Of a stretch of 64,000 nucleotides of DNA, positions 25,927 through 37,233 are shown one piece after another (within the stretch, counting starts at the first letter, position 1; every line of letters starts with the position of its first letter). Location of the stretch: positions 101,525-165,524 of the forward strand of contig ML769538.1 in NCBI GenBank assembly GCA_009733575.1, given 5' to 3'. The position numbers and the translations under genes were made by a program. Source of the stretch: Gymnopus androsaceus JB14. Taxonomy: Eukaryota; Basidiomycota; Agaricomycetes; Agaricales; Omphalotaceae. The notes below the pieces were generated by a model. The model was not told the origin of the DNA. It worked only from the letters and a program-made list of their open reading frames with translations, and did not search any database.

Positions 25927-27039
25927 TTACACACAAAGGAAAGAAAAGTAGCAACAAACCGGCCAGCTCCCATTCACACTGCTCTGTACTTCGATGCCCT
26001 TCTTCACACATATGTCACTAAACAGTTCATATTGTGGATCATCCTTCAACTTGTGGTCAAAGGTCAACAGCTTTAGGTTCGATAATGTTGTGACCAAAAC
26101 CATCACATCTGCTATATCCATGCCGGGATCGGAATGACGATGAACAAGACTGAAATGCTCCAACGTCGGAGGAAGCTTTTCAACGGCGAGTGTAGGAATA
26201 GTAGGGAGTCCTAGAATCACCAGTTCCTGGAGGTTACGACAAGCCTCCAAAAGCTTTGCAGTATTCATGTTATATCGCATAGCCCGAAAGGACTGTAGCT
26301 GACGTCCATACTGTACCAAGAGGTTACACACTCCTGCGCTGGGCAGATCACGTAACTCAAGGATACGCAGCGAGTTGTGGGAGGCAGACAAAAGCCATGT
26401 GGTGATTTCTGTCGACAGTGTCCTGGACATTGACAGCTCGTACAAGTGAAAATTTGCAGGAGTTGAAGGTGGAGGAACCACGATTTCCACTTGGACTTTG
26501 AGAAACTCGACAGTAGGGAAGAAATCGAGTAGTTCATATAATATATGAGATTGAACGCTGCATTCAACAATTCGTAGAGCTTTAAGATGAGTCGGATATA
26601 GGACAGGTGATGAATTCTTCAGGTTGGCAAGGGTTGCTTTAAGGGAGATAATCCTAGAGACGGAAACACCGAGCTCATAGAGATTCGGGACATGTTCCAT
26701 GAATATCATGAATTCCGTCGAGGTAATGCCTGGATGTTCCAATGGGAGGTGATGGTTATAAGCCATCGAAACATCCAAAATTCTGATATGTTTCATGAGC
26801 GCCTCCAAATGTTCAGAAGAGCCTGCTGTGAAACATTTTATGAGACGATGGGCAGCGTTTCCCGTGATATGATTGAAGAGTAGGCTTTGCGCCGGCGTTC
26901 TCCATCGTCTCTCGATTAACGAGCATGCAGAAAGGGTTCTGTAATCTGGATCCCTTGTAGTTATAAGTCGATCATCCGAAGTCGTTAGATAATATACGTG
27001 CTCCAGGATGGAGAATATGATCTCAGCGGGAAGGGACAT
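25927..27039 (-). CDS. F-box / leucine-rich-like protein
   Basis: Single-exon ORF of 370 residues. It opens with a short F-box (SLPAEIIFSILEHVYYL...LSACSLIERRWRTPAQSLLFNH). Degenerate leucine-rich repeats follow, such as LRILELRDLPSAGV, LQELVILGLPTIP and TLSNLKLLTFDHKL. Proteins of this kind are substrate receptors for SCF ubiquitin ligases; the substrate is unknown. No intron or frame break is seen. Confidence 0.75.
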   Translation of the reverse strand: MSLPAEIIFSILEHVYYLTTSDDRLITTRDPDYRTLSACSLIERRWRTPAQSLLFNHITGNAAHRLIKCFTAGSSEHLEALMKHIRILDVSMAYNHHLPLEHPGITSTEFMIFMEHVPNLYELGVSVSRIISLKATLANLKNSSPVLYPTHLKALRIVECSVQSHILYELLDFFPTVEFLKVQVEIVVPPPSTPANFHLYELSMSRTLSTEITTWLLSASHNSLRILELRDLPSAGVCNLLVQYGRQLQSFRAMRYNMNTAKLLEACRNLQELVILGLPTIPTLAVEKLPPTLEHFSLVHRHSDPGMDIADVMVLVTTLSNLKLLTFDHKLKDDPQYELFSDICVKKGIEVQSSVNGSWPVCCYFSFLCV

Positions 27040-27337
27040 CCTGGAAGAGACGAGAGAGACAGATAAGACGAGTTTCTATTATGAGGCTGTCGGGCGAATA
27101 AAAGGAATGATAAGCACGAAGAAGAAAATAGCAGGATGAAAGAAGGCTGGAACTTGGTACTCGCCAAACAGGAAATAAAGTCGGAGCGAGATGTATGGGC
27201 ACTGTACGAGCTGGTGTGAGCGGAACAAGAAGCGAGATTATAGTCTAGCAAGATGGAAGCTGCGAAAGCGTTGGGGATAAGCGCTGGGTCGGGAGATCAT
27301 AAGCGCTTACGAAAAATTACCGCTTTCTCTTCAAACT
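27040..27337. promoter_or_regulatory. Divergent intergenic region between F-box gene and MRPL47
   Basis: 298 bp between two start codons pointing away from each other, so it must hold both promoters. No clear TATA element was recognised. Confidence 0.4.
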
Positions 27338-28472
27338 ATGCTCAACGTCTTGCGACGTTCCTGCGGCCGTCACCCGCCTTCACTATCTCGCAGTTACGCT
27401 GAATTGGTTCCCGTAAATTCAACGCGAACCTCTGCACCACCTCCTCTCAAAGGTTCCATTGATCCTCCTACGCCAAACGCTATTGCTGGACCCAATGACA
27501 GTGCTTCAAGTGCTGAATCTCAACTTGTGAGCCCAGCACGACTAGGAAATCGTATCCCTGTTCGAGAGGATCATGGGCTATATGCTTTTTTCCGGAAAAA
27601 GCAACCTGCTCAAGGTCAGACGTTGGAAGGCGAAGCCCAGTATGAAACATTGGGAGGAAGTCGGCTAGTGGAAAGGTTTCAATCTGGTCCGTATCTTATG
27701 ATTCCTGCTTCTTCTTCTAAGTACTTATACCGGTTATAGGGCGGTCATGGAAAGCGTCAGAATTGCGGTTAAAGAGCTTCGAGGATCTGCACACCTTGTG
27801 GTATATTCTACTGCGAGAACGGAATCTACTCGCCACGCAGCAAGAAGAGGTCCGTAGACTTGGGCGCCATGCGTCCTATACTCAATTTTAACACGCGAAT
27901 TGCCATGGTAAGAGCTCAGATTATTGCTCGAGATTCTTCCCGTTCAACTTGAAATTAGTGCCGCAAATCCATGGCTCGCATAAAATATGTGATGAACGAA
28001 CGACGACTCGCATACGAGGGTGCTGTGAAGCTTGCAGAAGAAGAAAAGAAGTCTCATATCACGGACCTGGTGTTGAAGCAGCAGCTTGCAGAACACCAAC
28101 AGGAACGTGAACAGTTGGTTAAACGACAGGGAGAGGCGCGGCTCAAGGCTGCAGAAGCGAAGGAGGTTGCAGAAGCTGTTTTAGAAGACAAGGTTGGAGA
28201 CGATCTCGAGAGTGCGGATATAGCCGAAGAGGTCACAACTGCTGGGGAAGAGGTCGAGCAGGTTGCTGAATCGGACATTGGAAACGATGTCAAGGAGGTT
28301 GAAACAAAGGCAGAGGCTCCAAAACCTAGCTACTCAACAGGCCGAAATCAAAGCAAAAGCTGAGGAAACGCCCTCAACACCAAACGTTGCTCCTCGCAAA
28401 TCAAACCAGGAAAGCGCGTCTGAAGCGGCGACTGCAGGGTTGTTCGGAAGGACACGGGGGAGACGTAGGTAG
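27338..28472 (+). CDS. MRPL47: Mitochondrial large-subunit ribosomal protein uL29m (MRP-L47)
   Basis: Component of the mitochondrial 54S subunit near the exit tunnel (family knowledge). Exons are 27338-27686, 27740-27907 and 27959 onward. The arginine/serine-rich start fits a mitochondrial presequence. The family core is clear: [73 protein letters not shown]. The C-terminus is Glu/Lys/Ala-rich. One extra base at 27862-27867 breaks the frame between EEVRRLG and [15 protein letters not shown] second shift near 28319-28330 decides between stops at 28363 and 28472; the longer frame ([18 protein letters not shown]...FGRTRGRRR) looks more natural. Both are more likely indels than real lesions. Confidence 0.85.
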
Positions 28473-29238
28473 TATATTAGTTCCTCGTATTAATTTGCAT
28501 TCGATTTTCTACGGATGTGAGCTGGAATCTGAGTTGTTCTTTTGCCAAATTCGCATATCCTCCGATACCCAACAATCTTTCACTGAAGGATGCTCATACA
28601 TCTCCAACTGCCTCTTCCCTTTCCTAATAAGATGCTCAATAGCGCTCACATCCCTCGGAGACACGCTAGACGCGTTCGTTCGGAACGTGTATCGAATAAA
28701 GAGGGAGAACTTTTCCTGAGTTGAAGGTGGTTTCGTATTTGACCATACGCAAAGCGCTGTAAAGACTGATGAATGTTGAATTAAATTTCAGTGGATAAGA
28801 GAGTCGAACCGTCTATACAGACTCAGGACATCCTTCTGTAGTCCTGACCTGCGCAAAGCTGACATGGATGTTGCGAAAAGAAGTGCCGGCTTCTCGGACT
28901 TATCGGTAGTACCGGTAAGCCGGGAGCCCGTACACGATTCGGATTCCCTCAGTCTTTACAACTCTTCCATCATCTTGCGGCAAATCGAGGGCTTCACTGC
29001 AAAAAATTCGAAGAAAGACCTGTCATGGATTGTTTTTCTCACTGAGACTCTGTCACTGTCGCGGGATCATAGAATTTCGCTATGCCGTCGCTCAATTGCG
29101 CCATTCAGTGGCACTTGAGTTGTTTCAATCGCAATGAGTATAAATGCGGGCTATTCAAACCCCTCTTCAATAACCTTCTCTCAACGTTCTACGAGATAAT
29201 CCAAGATCCAATGCCGGATATATTCCATGAGAAAGAGG
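28473..29238. promoter_or_regulatory. Upstream region of MFS copy 1, similar to that of copy 2
   Basis: No gene is supported here. A TATA-like box (TATAAA) lies at 29139-29144, 72 bp before the first ATG (29211). The block TCCTGACCTGCGCAAAGCTGACA at 28842-28864 recurs with few changes at 33597-33620, upstream of MFS copy 2. The segment around AGAATTTCGCTATG and the CTCTCAACGTTCT block just before the ATG also recur before the other copies, so the duplicated unit includes promoter DNA. Confidence 0.5.
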
Positions 29239-31555
29239 ATGGAAGAGCGGCGGAATTTGTCGCCTGCTGATGATACAGCTAGCTTTGACACCTCCGAGTC
29301 TGTTCAGGATCGTTACCTAGTTCGCAAGATCGATTTACGGTAAATCCTTTATCGAATGACATTGTTTGGAAGGTTCATATGCTCTTTATAGGCTGCTACC
29401 TATCCTCACACTGCTGTATCTTTTGAGCTTCCTCGACCGGTCAGACTTTCCACTGGGGTTGAATCAAACACTGGAACTGATCATTGACGCTTTTAGCACG
29501 AACATAGGGAATGCAAAGTATGTCAACTATGAAAAAGTGCTTTGCTCTATTAAGACAGTTCCCGCATGTAGGATCTTAGGTTTAGCAACTGTAAGGCTCT
29601 TGCGGACTTCAAGTCCAATCGGATGTACTGATTCACCACCACAGGTTCTGAAACTATCCGCTCCGGCATACAATACGTCTCTCGCTTTATACTTTGTCGC
29701 ATATGTGATATTCGAAGTACCAGCGAACGTAAGTCTTCTCTATTCTCGGAAAGATAGACCGTACTAATACTGACTCTCCTGGTTTTCAGATTGTGTGGGT
29801 TTACTTTCGCACAATCGCAAACTTTCATGACCTAATATGGACTCTTAGGCTAAAACGATTTGATCCTCAGGTCTGGCTCCCAACTTTGACTCTTGTTTGG
29901 GGAATTGTCAGTCTCTGTCAAGGGCTTGTCAAAAATCAAGCTGGGCTTTTGGGTGTCCGATTTTGTACGTGGTGTAGTCAGCTTTCCTCTGATGTGACCT
30001 CAGCTCAACCGTATATACAGTGCTCGGGGCGACGGAAGCAGGCCTGTTCCCAGGTGTTGTATACGTTTTCTCAGTGTACTACTTGAGGTAGGCGTCCAAC
30101 TACTATGACCGGTCTACGCTAATGCCTTCTCCTAGGCGTGAACGGAGAGCACGTGTAGCAATCTTTTTCGGTGGTGCCGCACTTGCAGGGGCATTTGGAG
30201 GTCTGTCAGAACTTACCAATGCGATAACTTATTTATGCGTCTTGCTCCAGGAATTCTAGCCTTTGCGATTGGAAAAATGAACGGAATAGGCGGCCGTCAA
30301 GGATGGCAGTGGATCTTCATCTTAGAAGGCCTTTTAACCATCCTCGTATCCCTATTTGCGTACTTTGTCGTCCCTACGTGGTCTTACAAGGCGAAATTTG
30401 TAAGCTTAAAGTTTCGCCTCTGAGTCGGAAGCGACACTAAACTCTTGCGTAGTTAACAGAACCTGAGCGAGAGCGTCTTTTGGCTCGTTTAGACAAGGAC
30501 TCCGACCCAGCGCACAAGGAGTCGTTCCAATGGGTGTATGTCAAGCAAGCGTTCACTGATCACATTGTCTGGTGTTATGCTCTGCTATTCCACGGCTACG
30601 CATTCGTTTTGTATTCTCTTAGTCTTTTCCTGGTTAGCAATGCTCTCTCTATCGAAGTATACCGCTCCTCAGTAGAACTTGTAGCCCACCATCATCGCAG
30701 AGCTGGGATTCGCAAGCTGGCAAGCGCAATTGTAAGAATCTCCAGCTCTCTAAAGCCTAGTGCTGAAATTCATGAAATTTGTCTCTAGATTGACCGTACC
30801 TCCGAACACGCTAGCTGCTTTGTCTATCGCCATGACGGTTTGGTTGTCTGTGCGATACGACCGACGAGCAATCTTTATTATTATTGCTGCAGCTGTAGCT
30901 ATTGTTGGTGAGTATGCCTCCCATGCCTCCCGTGTTTGTTCCAAGCTTTCTGATGTCTCAAAAAGGGTATATCGTGCTGCTCACTGCAACCAAACGTCAG
31001 TGACCATCTGGCTCGACTGTACCTCACTGCTGATAATCAAATGAAATTTTCTGCAGCTGGAGCTCAATACGTTGGCGTACACCTCGCAGCCGCTGGAGTC
31101 TACACAGGCAATGCTCTTGTTCTAAGGTTAGTCTTTTTGATGCGATTTGGTCATCTCACCAACTACACGTTATGTAGCTGGCCAGGCGAAAATGTCGCTG
31201 GTCAAACAAAGCGCGCGGTGGCCGTCGCCATGCAAATCACTTTTGGCGATATTGGCGCAATTGCAGGGTAAAACGCTCCCTTCCTTCCTCTACATGTTCT
31301 GCGCTAAATCCACACAAAAGAGTTCTGATTTACAGACCGAATTTCGCTAGCCATGAATATCGCAAGCCTCACATCATCGCAATAGGCTACCTCTTATTTT
31401 CAAGTGTGGTGGCTGCATATCTGTGGTTCTGGCTATCTCGAGAAAACAAGAGAAAGGCTGCGGCTCAGCAGTCAAAAACTTTAGGAGCCTCCGATTCTAT
31501 CGAAGAAAGACAGCGGCTGGGTGATCACCATGTCTTGTACCGATACGTTTACTAG
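29239..31555 (+). CDS. MFS transporter, anion:cation symporter (allantoate/nicotinate permease) family, copy 1
   Basis: Twelve-helix plasma-membrane permease of the ACS (Dal5/Tna1-like) family. Such proteins import organic anions or vitamins by proton symport; the substrate here is unknown. Hand splicing gives motifs in order: LVRKIDLRLLPILTLLYLLSFLDR, TNIGNAK, AYNTSLALYFVAYVIFEVPAN, LGATEAGLFPGVVYVFSVYY, RRERRARVAIFFGGAAL, GGRQGWQWIFILEGLL, WVYVKQAFTDH, GAQYVGVHLAAAGVYTGNAL, SWPGENVAGQTKRAVAVAM. It ends LYRYVY. About 13 short introns are present. The first ATG (29211), which matches copy 2, runs into a stop because of an extra T at 29256-29258. The in-frame start is 29239. An apparent in-frame TGA near 31000 is removed by an intron starting GTCAGT. 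Confidence 0.82.
29790..29794 (+). other. 5-nt micro-exon of MFS copy 1
   Basis: ATTGT lies between acceptor TTTTCAG and donor GTGGGT and joins VPAN to IVLKRF in frame. The same 5-nt exon sits at 34407-34411 in copy 2, between different intron sequences, which supports it. Confidence 0.65.
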
Positions 31556-31849
31556 TGCTGTATTGTCTATTATACTTGGCTAATTCACAGGAAGAGTGCA
31601 AATGCCGAACTATACTCATTGATTACGGATGGACTGTACCATGCGCACCAAGATGGCATGCAATGAGGTGGTTTCATTTTGACAAAATGGATAAATGGGA
31701 ATTGTATTTGGATGGATCAAAGAGTCAAGAAGAACAGGTACCAGAAGGAAGCGCACGGGTCGGAAATAGCTCTTTCATTTGTCAATCGCGCAGCTCAAGC
31801 TATTCAACGCTGCAGAGGCCACGAACCCTACCGAGTGTTCTTCATAGAC

Positions 31850-31975
31850 TCAATAGCCTTCTCTCAACATTCTGCGAACTAATAGAAGCTGCTTCAACTG
31901 CCGAAAATATCACGCAAAAATGAGCAAGGAAGAGCATCGGAGTTGACTGATACAACTACGGTCCAAGTTTGTCAT
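31850..31975 (+). pseudogene. Relic of an MFS-gene 5' end
   Basis: Just downstream of MFS copy 1 lies a segment (CTCTCAACATTCTGCGAACTAATAG, then ...GCCGAAAATATCACG...GGAAGAG...CATCGGAGTTGACTGATACAACTACGGTCC). It aligns with the leader and first codons of copy 2 (33790-33900). The start codon is lost and no later exon follows. It reads as a third 5' unit of the tandem array, now dead. Confidence 0.6.
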
Positions 31976-33822
31976 TTAGCCTCATTTAGCTCGATAGAAT
32001 GCTCTCTGTATTAACTATCTTTGTATCATTGAACCCTTGAGCTTGCTCAATCGGCTAGTTCTTCTAGAGATGTAAATTTTCTTTCATCGAGTAGCTGCCC
32101 AATTTCTAAACTTCCAAACCCCGATTGCGAATACACAATAATACACTGAATAAATAACGCCGTTAAAAATAAGATATGACAATGTCCAAATTCTTAAAAA
32201 GCAGCAAAGGATTCTTGTATTTCTGGCTGGGTGGTTTGGGGTACTATCATAAGATGCCGCCGCATTGGGAGTCACTGATGACACTAGCACCTGGATGTAG
32301 AACTGACTTAGTCGCCGCGGAGAACGCAGAGTATTAAAAGCTAGTAAGTGGATGACAGAAGATAGCGATAACACAAAATGAATACAGGCCTTCCGAAGAT
32401 CATGGGCGCTGGGAGATCGCGGTTTATCATCGTGGGCTATGTATAAGGACATACAAAGACCTTGAAAGATCATGTATATCGTAATCTAGCAGATGGTGCA
32501 CTCTTATTCAAGGCGAAGGACCGCACGGTTAGATTGATCATTTCAGTGTCGGACCTTTAAAGTGCTGACGTGCATGAGCGTTTGGGATTGCGGGAAATAG
32601 GTGTTGGCGGTGAATAGGCTAGGGAAGAATTGTCATCCGTATCGTAGGGAAACTTACCTCTACATACTTGCGAAAGAAGCAGGCAACACGATGAACCATT
32701 TCCTAGTCCTTGCTTGAATAAGTACAGTACATATAGCCGCTTCGAATTCAGATTATTGACGATATTGCTCGATGACGATCGAAGAATAGGGTGAGTCACA
32801 CGGTCAGGGCTTCTTCTTCGTTGCGGGACGTACAATGTGAACGTTTTAGACACTTCGATTCCACTGGCAGCATCGTGTTGAAGCTTCCTCTCGCGATTAA
32901 GAAAATATACCACAATATTCTGGTCCAGAACGGTCCGTTGAACTCGAGACGCCCAAGAGAAGCGCCCGTTTGGCCAGAATTCCTGTCTTATTCAGGCTTC
33001 ATGAACTCGAGAGTAAAATGGTTTGAGGTATGCTTATTCTTACATTTTATTCTTTTTAGCTTACAAGCGAGGCTTCTACTGAACCTTTCTTTGCTACCAG
33101 CTTGGATCTGGCCTTTATCCTCTTCTCGCTACAGTTTCAAGAATCAAACAACGTTCGACGACTCTTCCACTTCAAATTTTTCACGAAAATCCAGACGGGG
33201 ACATCCGAAGTGCTGAGAAAGGATCGGGCACTATCACAATTCTTTCCCAGTGGCTCAACGCAACAGTGGGATCTTCCTCTGTGGAGGAAGCTCGGAAGTG
33301 CTATGGTATTCTTGGAAATTGGTGCTAGTGTGGCCATCATGCCCTTCGCAGGTTGGTGAGTATGTAATCGATGCCCGCCAAACCGCTTTGGTTGGTGTAC
33401 CGCGAGTGTACCGGCACCACCAATTTCGATAGAACCTAGGTAGTCATAAGTAGGGGGAGATGGTAAATGACATAGTAGAAGGAACATTGGGCCGCCATTG
33501 TAATGAGGTAAGGCCGTACTATGATACAGGGCTCGTTTTAATGGGACTGCAATGTCTATTTTAACACAGTTCGACTTGGCAGGGCTTTTTTTGCTGTCCT
33601 GACCTACGCAGAAGCTGACACAGAGGTACGCCCGGATCGGCATTCGACTCTTTCAGCCTTCCTTTCTCTTTCACTACTGTTAATTGTATTCCTCACTATC
33701 GCCTTCATAGAATTTTGCTATCTAGTTCCATCACGCGATCTGGTTTTGAACGAGTACTATAAGTACTACCATTCTTGTCTGGCTGTTCTCTCAACATTTT
33801 GCAGAGCTGATACAAGCTCACA
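31976..33822. other. Intergenic region between MFS copies
   Basis: About 1.8 kb with ORFs on both strands, but none with recognisable family motifs. The last ~230 bp are the promoter of MFS copy 2, with the repeat block at 33597-33620 shared with copy 1. Confidence 0.4.
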
Positions 33823-36260
33823 ATGCCAGAAATACTGCACGAGGAAGAGAAAGGAACACTATCGGAGTTGTCACCTACTGATGAAACGACTAGCTTTGAC
33901 AGTATTCTCCAGGATCGTCATTTAGTTCGCAAGATCGACTGGCGGTAACTATTCCTATATTCTTCATTTTCCATTGTTTGGAAGATTGACCATGCACATT
34001 ATAGATTATTACCTATCCTCACATTGCTGTATCTTCTGAGTTTTCTCGATCGGTTAGTCCGAATTCCACTGGGCAAATTCCGTGGTCGATCATTGAAGTT
34101 TTCTTTTAGCACAAACATAGGGAACGCAAAGTAGGCCATCTATTGAAGAGGCGCTCTAGTTTCATTAAAGAGATTCCTCGCATAGGATCATAGGCTTAGC
34201 AACGGTAAGACTCTTATGGAATTACTTGCAGTCCATCTCAACATATCACTGGTTGACCGTAGGATCTTAATCTATCCGCCTCAGCGTACAACACGTCTCT
34301 CGCCTTATACTTTGTCGCATACGTGTTATTCGAAGTACCAAACAATGTATGTTATTTCTCGCCACCTAGAACAGCAGTGAATACTGATCGCCTCCCTGGT
34401 TTTTAGATTGTGTAGGTTCATGCACCTTCCACTTGTAGCCAAGTTGGTTAATCTGTTTAGGTTAAAACGATTGGACCCTCGGATCTGGCTCCCGACTTTG
34501 ACTTTTGTTTGGGGAACCGTCTGTCTGTGTCAAGGGTTTTTGAGAAATCAAGCAGGACTGTTGGGGATTCGATTTCGTAGGTGACATTGTGGGATTATCT
34601 TTCTATGTGACCTCAACTTAGACCCAATAGTACTCGGCGCCACAGAGGCAGGCTTGTTCCCTGGAGCTATATACATTTTCTCAGTTTACTACTTGAGGTA
34701 GGCGAGCATCTAGCTATTTATGTGACGTCCTATGCTTACACATATAAACTAGGCGTGAACGGATGGTACGCGTTGCGATCTTTTTCGGCGGTGCTGCTCT
34801 TGCGGGAGCGTTTGGAGGTAATCAATCCTTGAAGATCATAGAGTTTGCTCATGACATTCGATTTCCTCTAGGAATTCTGGCTTTCGCAATCGGAAAAATG
34901 GACGGGATAGGCGGCCGTCAAGGATGGCAATGGTAAATTCAATATGTCAAGTGTTTTCATCACCTTTTTCACACTAACGCACGGTATGGAATACTATAGG
35001 ATATTCATCGTAGAGGGCCTTATAACCATCCTCGTATCCCTACTTGCGTACTTTGTCATACCTACATGGTCATACAAGGCGAAGTTTGTGAGTCCTATTT
35101 CACCCTGACTCGGACACAGCTCTAAATTCCAAGGGCATCTTATACATAGCTTACCGAACTCGAGCGAGAGCGTCTCTTGTCTCGTTTAGGAAAGGACACA
35201 GACCCAGCGCATAGGGAGCCCTTCCAATGGGTGTATGTCAAGCATGCATTCACTGATCACCTTGTCTGGGGTTATGCTATGCTATTTCATGGCTATGTAT
35301 TCGTTTTGTCTTCTTTCAGTATCTTCTTGGTTAGTAAAGCTCCCATCGGAAGCCTGTCTCTTGTTACTAGCTAAACTTCTATAGCCCACCATCATTGCGG
35401 ACCTGGGATTCCAAAGTTGGCAAGCGCAACTGTAATGAGCTTCGGCTTTCAAGACCTGGCACTGTTGAATTTATTTTCGTTTATTTCTATCATAGGTTAA
35501 CCGTACCTCCGAATACATTCGCCGCTTTGACGATTGCAATAACAGTTTGGTTCTCCGTGCGATACGACAGAATAGCCGTCTTTATCATCATTACTACAGC
35601 TGTAGCCATCATTGGTGAGCAATGCCTCTCAAGCGCAGTATGTAGGTTCATTTTGCTGACACTCACAAAGGGTATCTGGTGTTGCTGACTGCAACCAAAC
35701 GTCAGTGGCCATCTGGTTGTAGGTTACCGCTTGCTGATTAATTTGTAGCTGGAGCCCAATATGTTGGAGTCCATCTCGCAGCCGCGGGTATCTATACAGG
35801 CAATGCTCTTGTTCTAAGGTTAGCCTTTTATTTCATTTAGCCCATTCTTCATCTCGTCCTGATGCAATTGAAGTTGGCCAGGCGAAAATGTCGCTGGTCA
35901 GACAAAGCGCGCAGTGGCCGTCGCCATGCAAGTCGCTTTCGGGGATATTGGTGCGATTGCAGCGTAAGGAGCTCTTCCTTCTTTGACACGGATGTTTTTA
36001 CTGAAAAAAAACTTTTCAAAAGAGTTCTGATTTACCGCCCGAATTTCGCTGGCCATGAATATCGCAAACCTCACATTATCGCAATAGGCTACCTGCTATC
36101 TTCGGGCGCAGTGGCTGCATATCTGTGGTTCTGGCTGTCTCGAGAAAACAAGAAAAAGGCTGCGATTCAACAGTCAGAAAGTTCAGAAACCTACTCCAAT
36201 TCGATTGAAGAAAGGCAGCGGTTGGGTGATCGCCACATCCTGTACCGATATGTTTATTGA
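33823..36260 (+). CDS. MFS transporter, ACS (allantoate/nicotinate permease) family, copy 2, intact
   Basis: Close paralogue of copy 1, with the same exon plan. It starts MPEILHEEEKG at 33823, then LVRKIDWRLLPILTLLYLL, TNIGNAK, AYNTSLALYFVAYVLFEVPNN, LLGATEAGLFPGAIYIFSVYY, IGGRQGWQW|IFIVEGL, WVYVKHAFTDHLVW, GAQYVGVHLAAAGIYTGNAL, SWPGENVAGQTKRAV, and a family-typical end ILYRYVY. All phases agree and no frame break was found. It has one extra intron (34933-34999) that copy 1 lacks. The substrate is unknown; Dal5-like permeases carry allantoate, nicotinate or related anions. Confidence 0.86.
34933..34999 (+). other. 67-nt intron present in MFS copy 2, absent from copy 1
   Basis: GTAAAT...CTATAG splits the Trp codon in GWQW|IFI. 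In copy 1 the same site (~30311) reads straight through as CAGTGGATCTTC, with no scar. It is therefore an exact intron loss or gain after duplication. Confidence 0.75.
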
Positions 36261-36776
36261 TGCAGGTTTAAGATGGCGAATTATTCTCACTGACTGCATA
36301 TACCATACACACTGGAGGTACATGCATCATGTATGATGTACGCGCGGGTAAAGTTTGTGAAATACGGCGGTTTCGTTTTGATTATGATACGCAGAGCACA
36401 ATTCAGATAGATTGCAGAATTATGTTTGGATGGAGTAGAAGGCCAAAAACAAACCGCCGACCGTGTATGAAAAGTCGCGTCTCAGGGCATGACTGAGTGC
36501 TTTTTGATCTGCGTGCAAGAACAAGTGCTACGCACGGAAGAAGTGGCTCATAGGATCGGCAATATTTTCGCTTCTTTAAGATTTCATGTTTTGTTTCACA
36601 TCCTACGAGCATCAAGAAATTTCGCTATGAATTGTATGACAGTCACTCAGTTCAAATTATACTCAGTGTACAACTACAGTGACACTGGCTTTCGCCAACA
36701 TCAGTACAAGTGTGGCCCTGTTGAGTTTCGGTCTTCAATCTTCTCTTAACGTTCTGCAAGCTAATATAAGCAGAAA

Positions 36777-37000
36777 ATGCCAGAAATATTGCACCAAAAA
36801 AAGGAAGCAAGAACCTCGGACGCGTCTATCATCGATGCTACTATAATCCAGGGTCGTCATCTTGTTCACAAGATACATTTGGAGGGTTTTACCGAGTCTC
36901 TAGCATACGAGCTGGTATCCCAGAACATATCCGTCAAATTTGTAATCCCGCACGGAGGTGTAGCTCCTACCTCTTGAATGATTTTCACTGGACTCACAGC
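36777..37000 (+). pseudogene. Chimeric relic: MFS first exon joined to a short-chain-dehydrogenase-like scrap
   Basis: The first ~33 codons align with the start of MFS copy 2 (MPEILH..., then GRHLVHKI), and its leader matches too. The frame then continues into EGFTESLAYELVSQNISVKF and VIPHGGVAPT, which resembles the C-terminal part of a classical SDR, before a stop at 36975-36977. No catalytic SDR part is present nearby. It is read as the 5' end of a third full-length MFS copy whose interior has been replaced. Confidence 0.55.
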
Positions 37001-37233
37001 TCCACTAGATTTGGGTCTATGAGTTCGGAAAAAAGCCCAAATGTCTTCCTCTCTACCCCGGCCGTTTGTCGAAAGGACAATGGACGAATAAAAGAACATG
37101 ATAGCTGGATGGACCACTGTCAATCGTTACAGAGCAAGAACGATGAAGAGTATAGGTCCTTCATGCGTTTTTGTTCAATCGAAATGCACCCGGTTCTTGG
37201 ACCACGGATTCTTTCATAGGAATGAAATTTTCA

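Noticed and set aside
28795..28870. tRNA-like text (GAGTCGAACC...) upstream of MFS copy 1
   Set aside because: No acceptor stem or cloverleaf pairing could be formed; part of it is the promoter repeat shared with copy 2.
30990..31050. In-frame TGA in MFS copy 1 (KRQ*PSG) suggesting a nonsense mutation
   Set aside because: An intron starting GTCAGT just upstream and ending CTGCAG removes it and yields TKPGAQYVG, matching copy 2.
32084..32473. 129-residue minus-strand ORF with hydrophobic C-terminus
   Set aside because: No family match I can defend and no neighbouring exons; left as intergenic.
33137..33643. 168-residue minus-strand ORF between MFS copies
   Set aside because: No recognisable motif or splice partners, and it overlaps the promoter of copy 2; likely chance.
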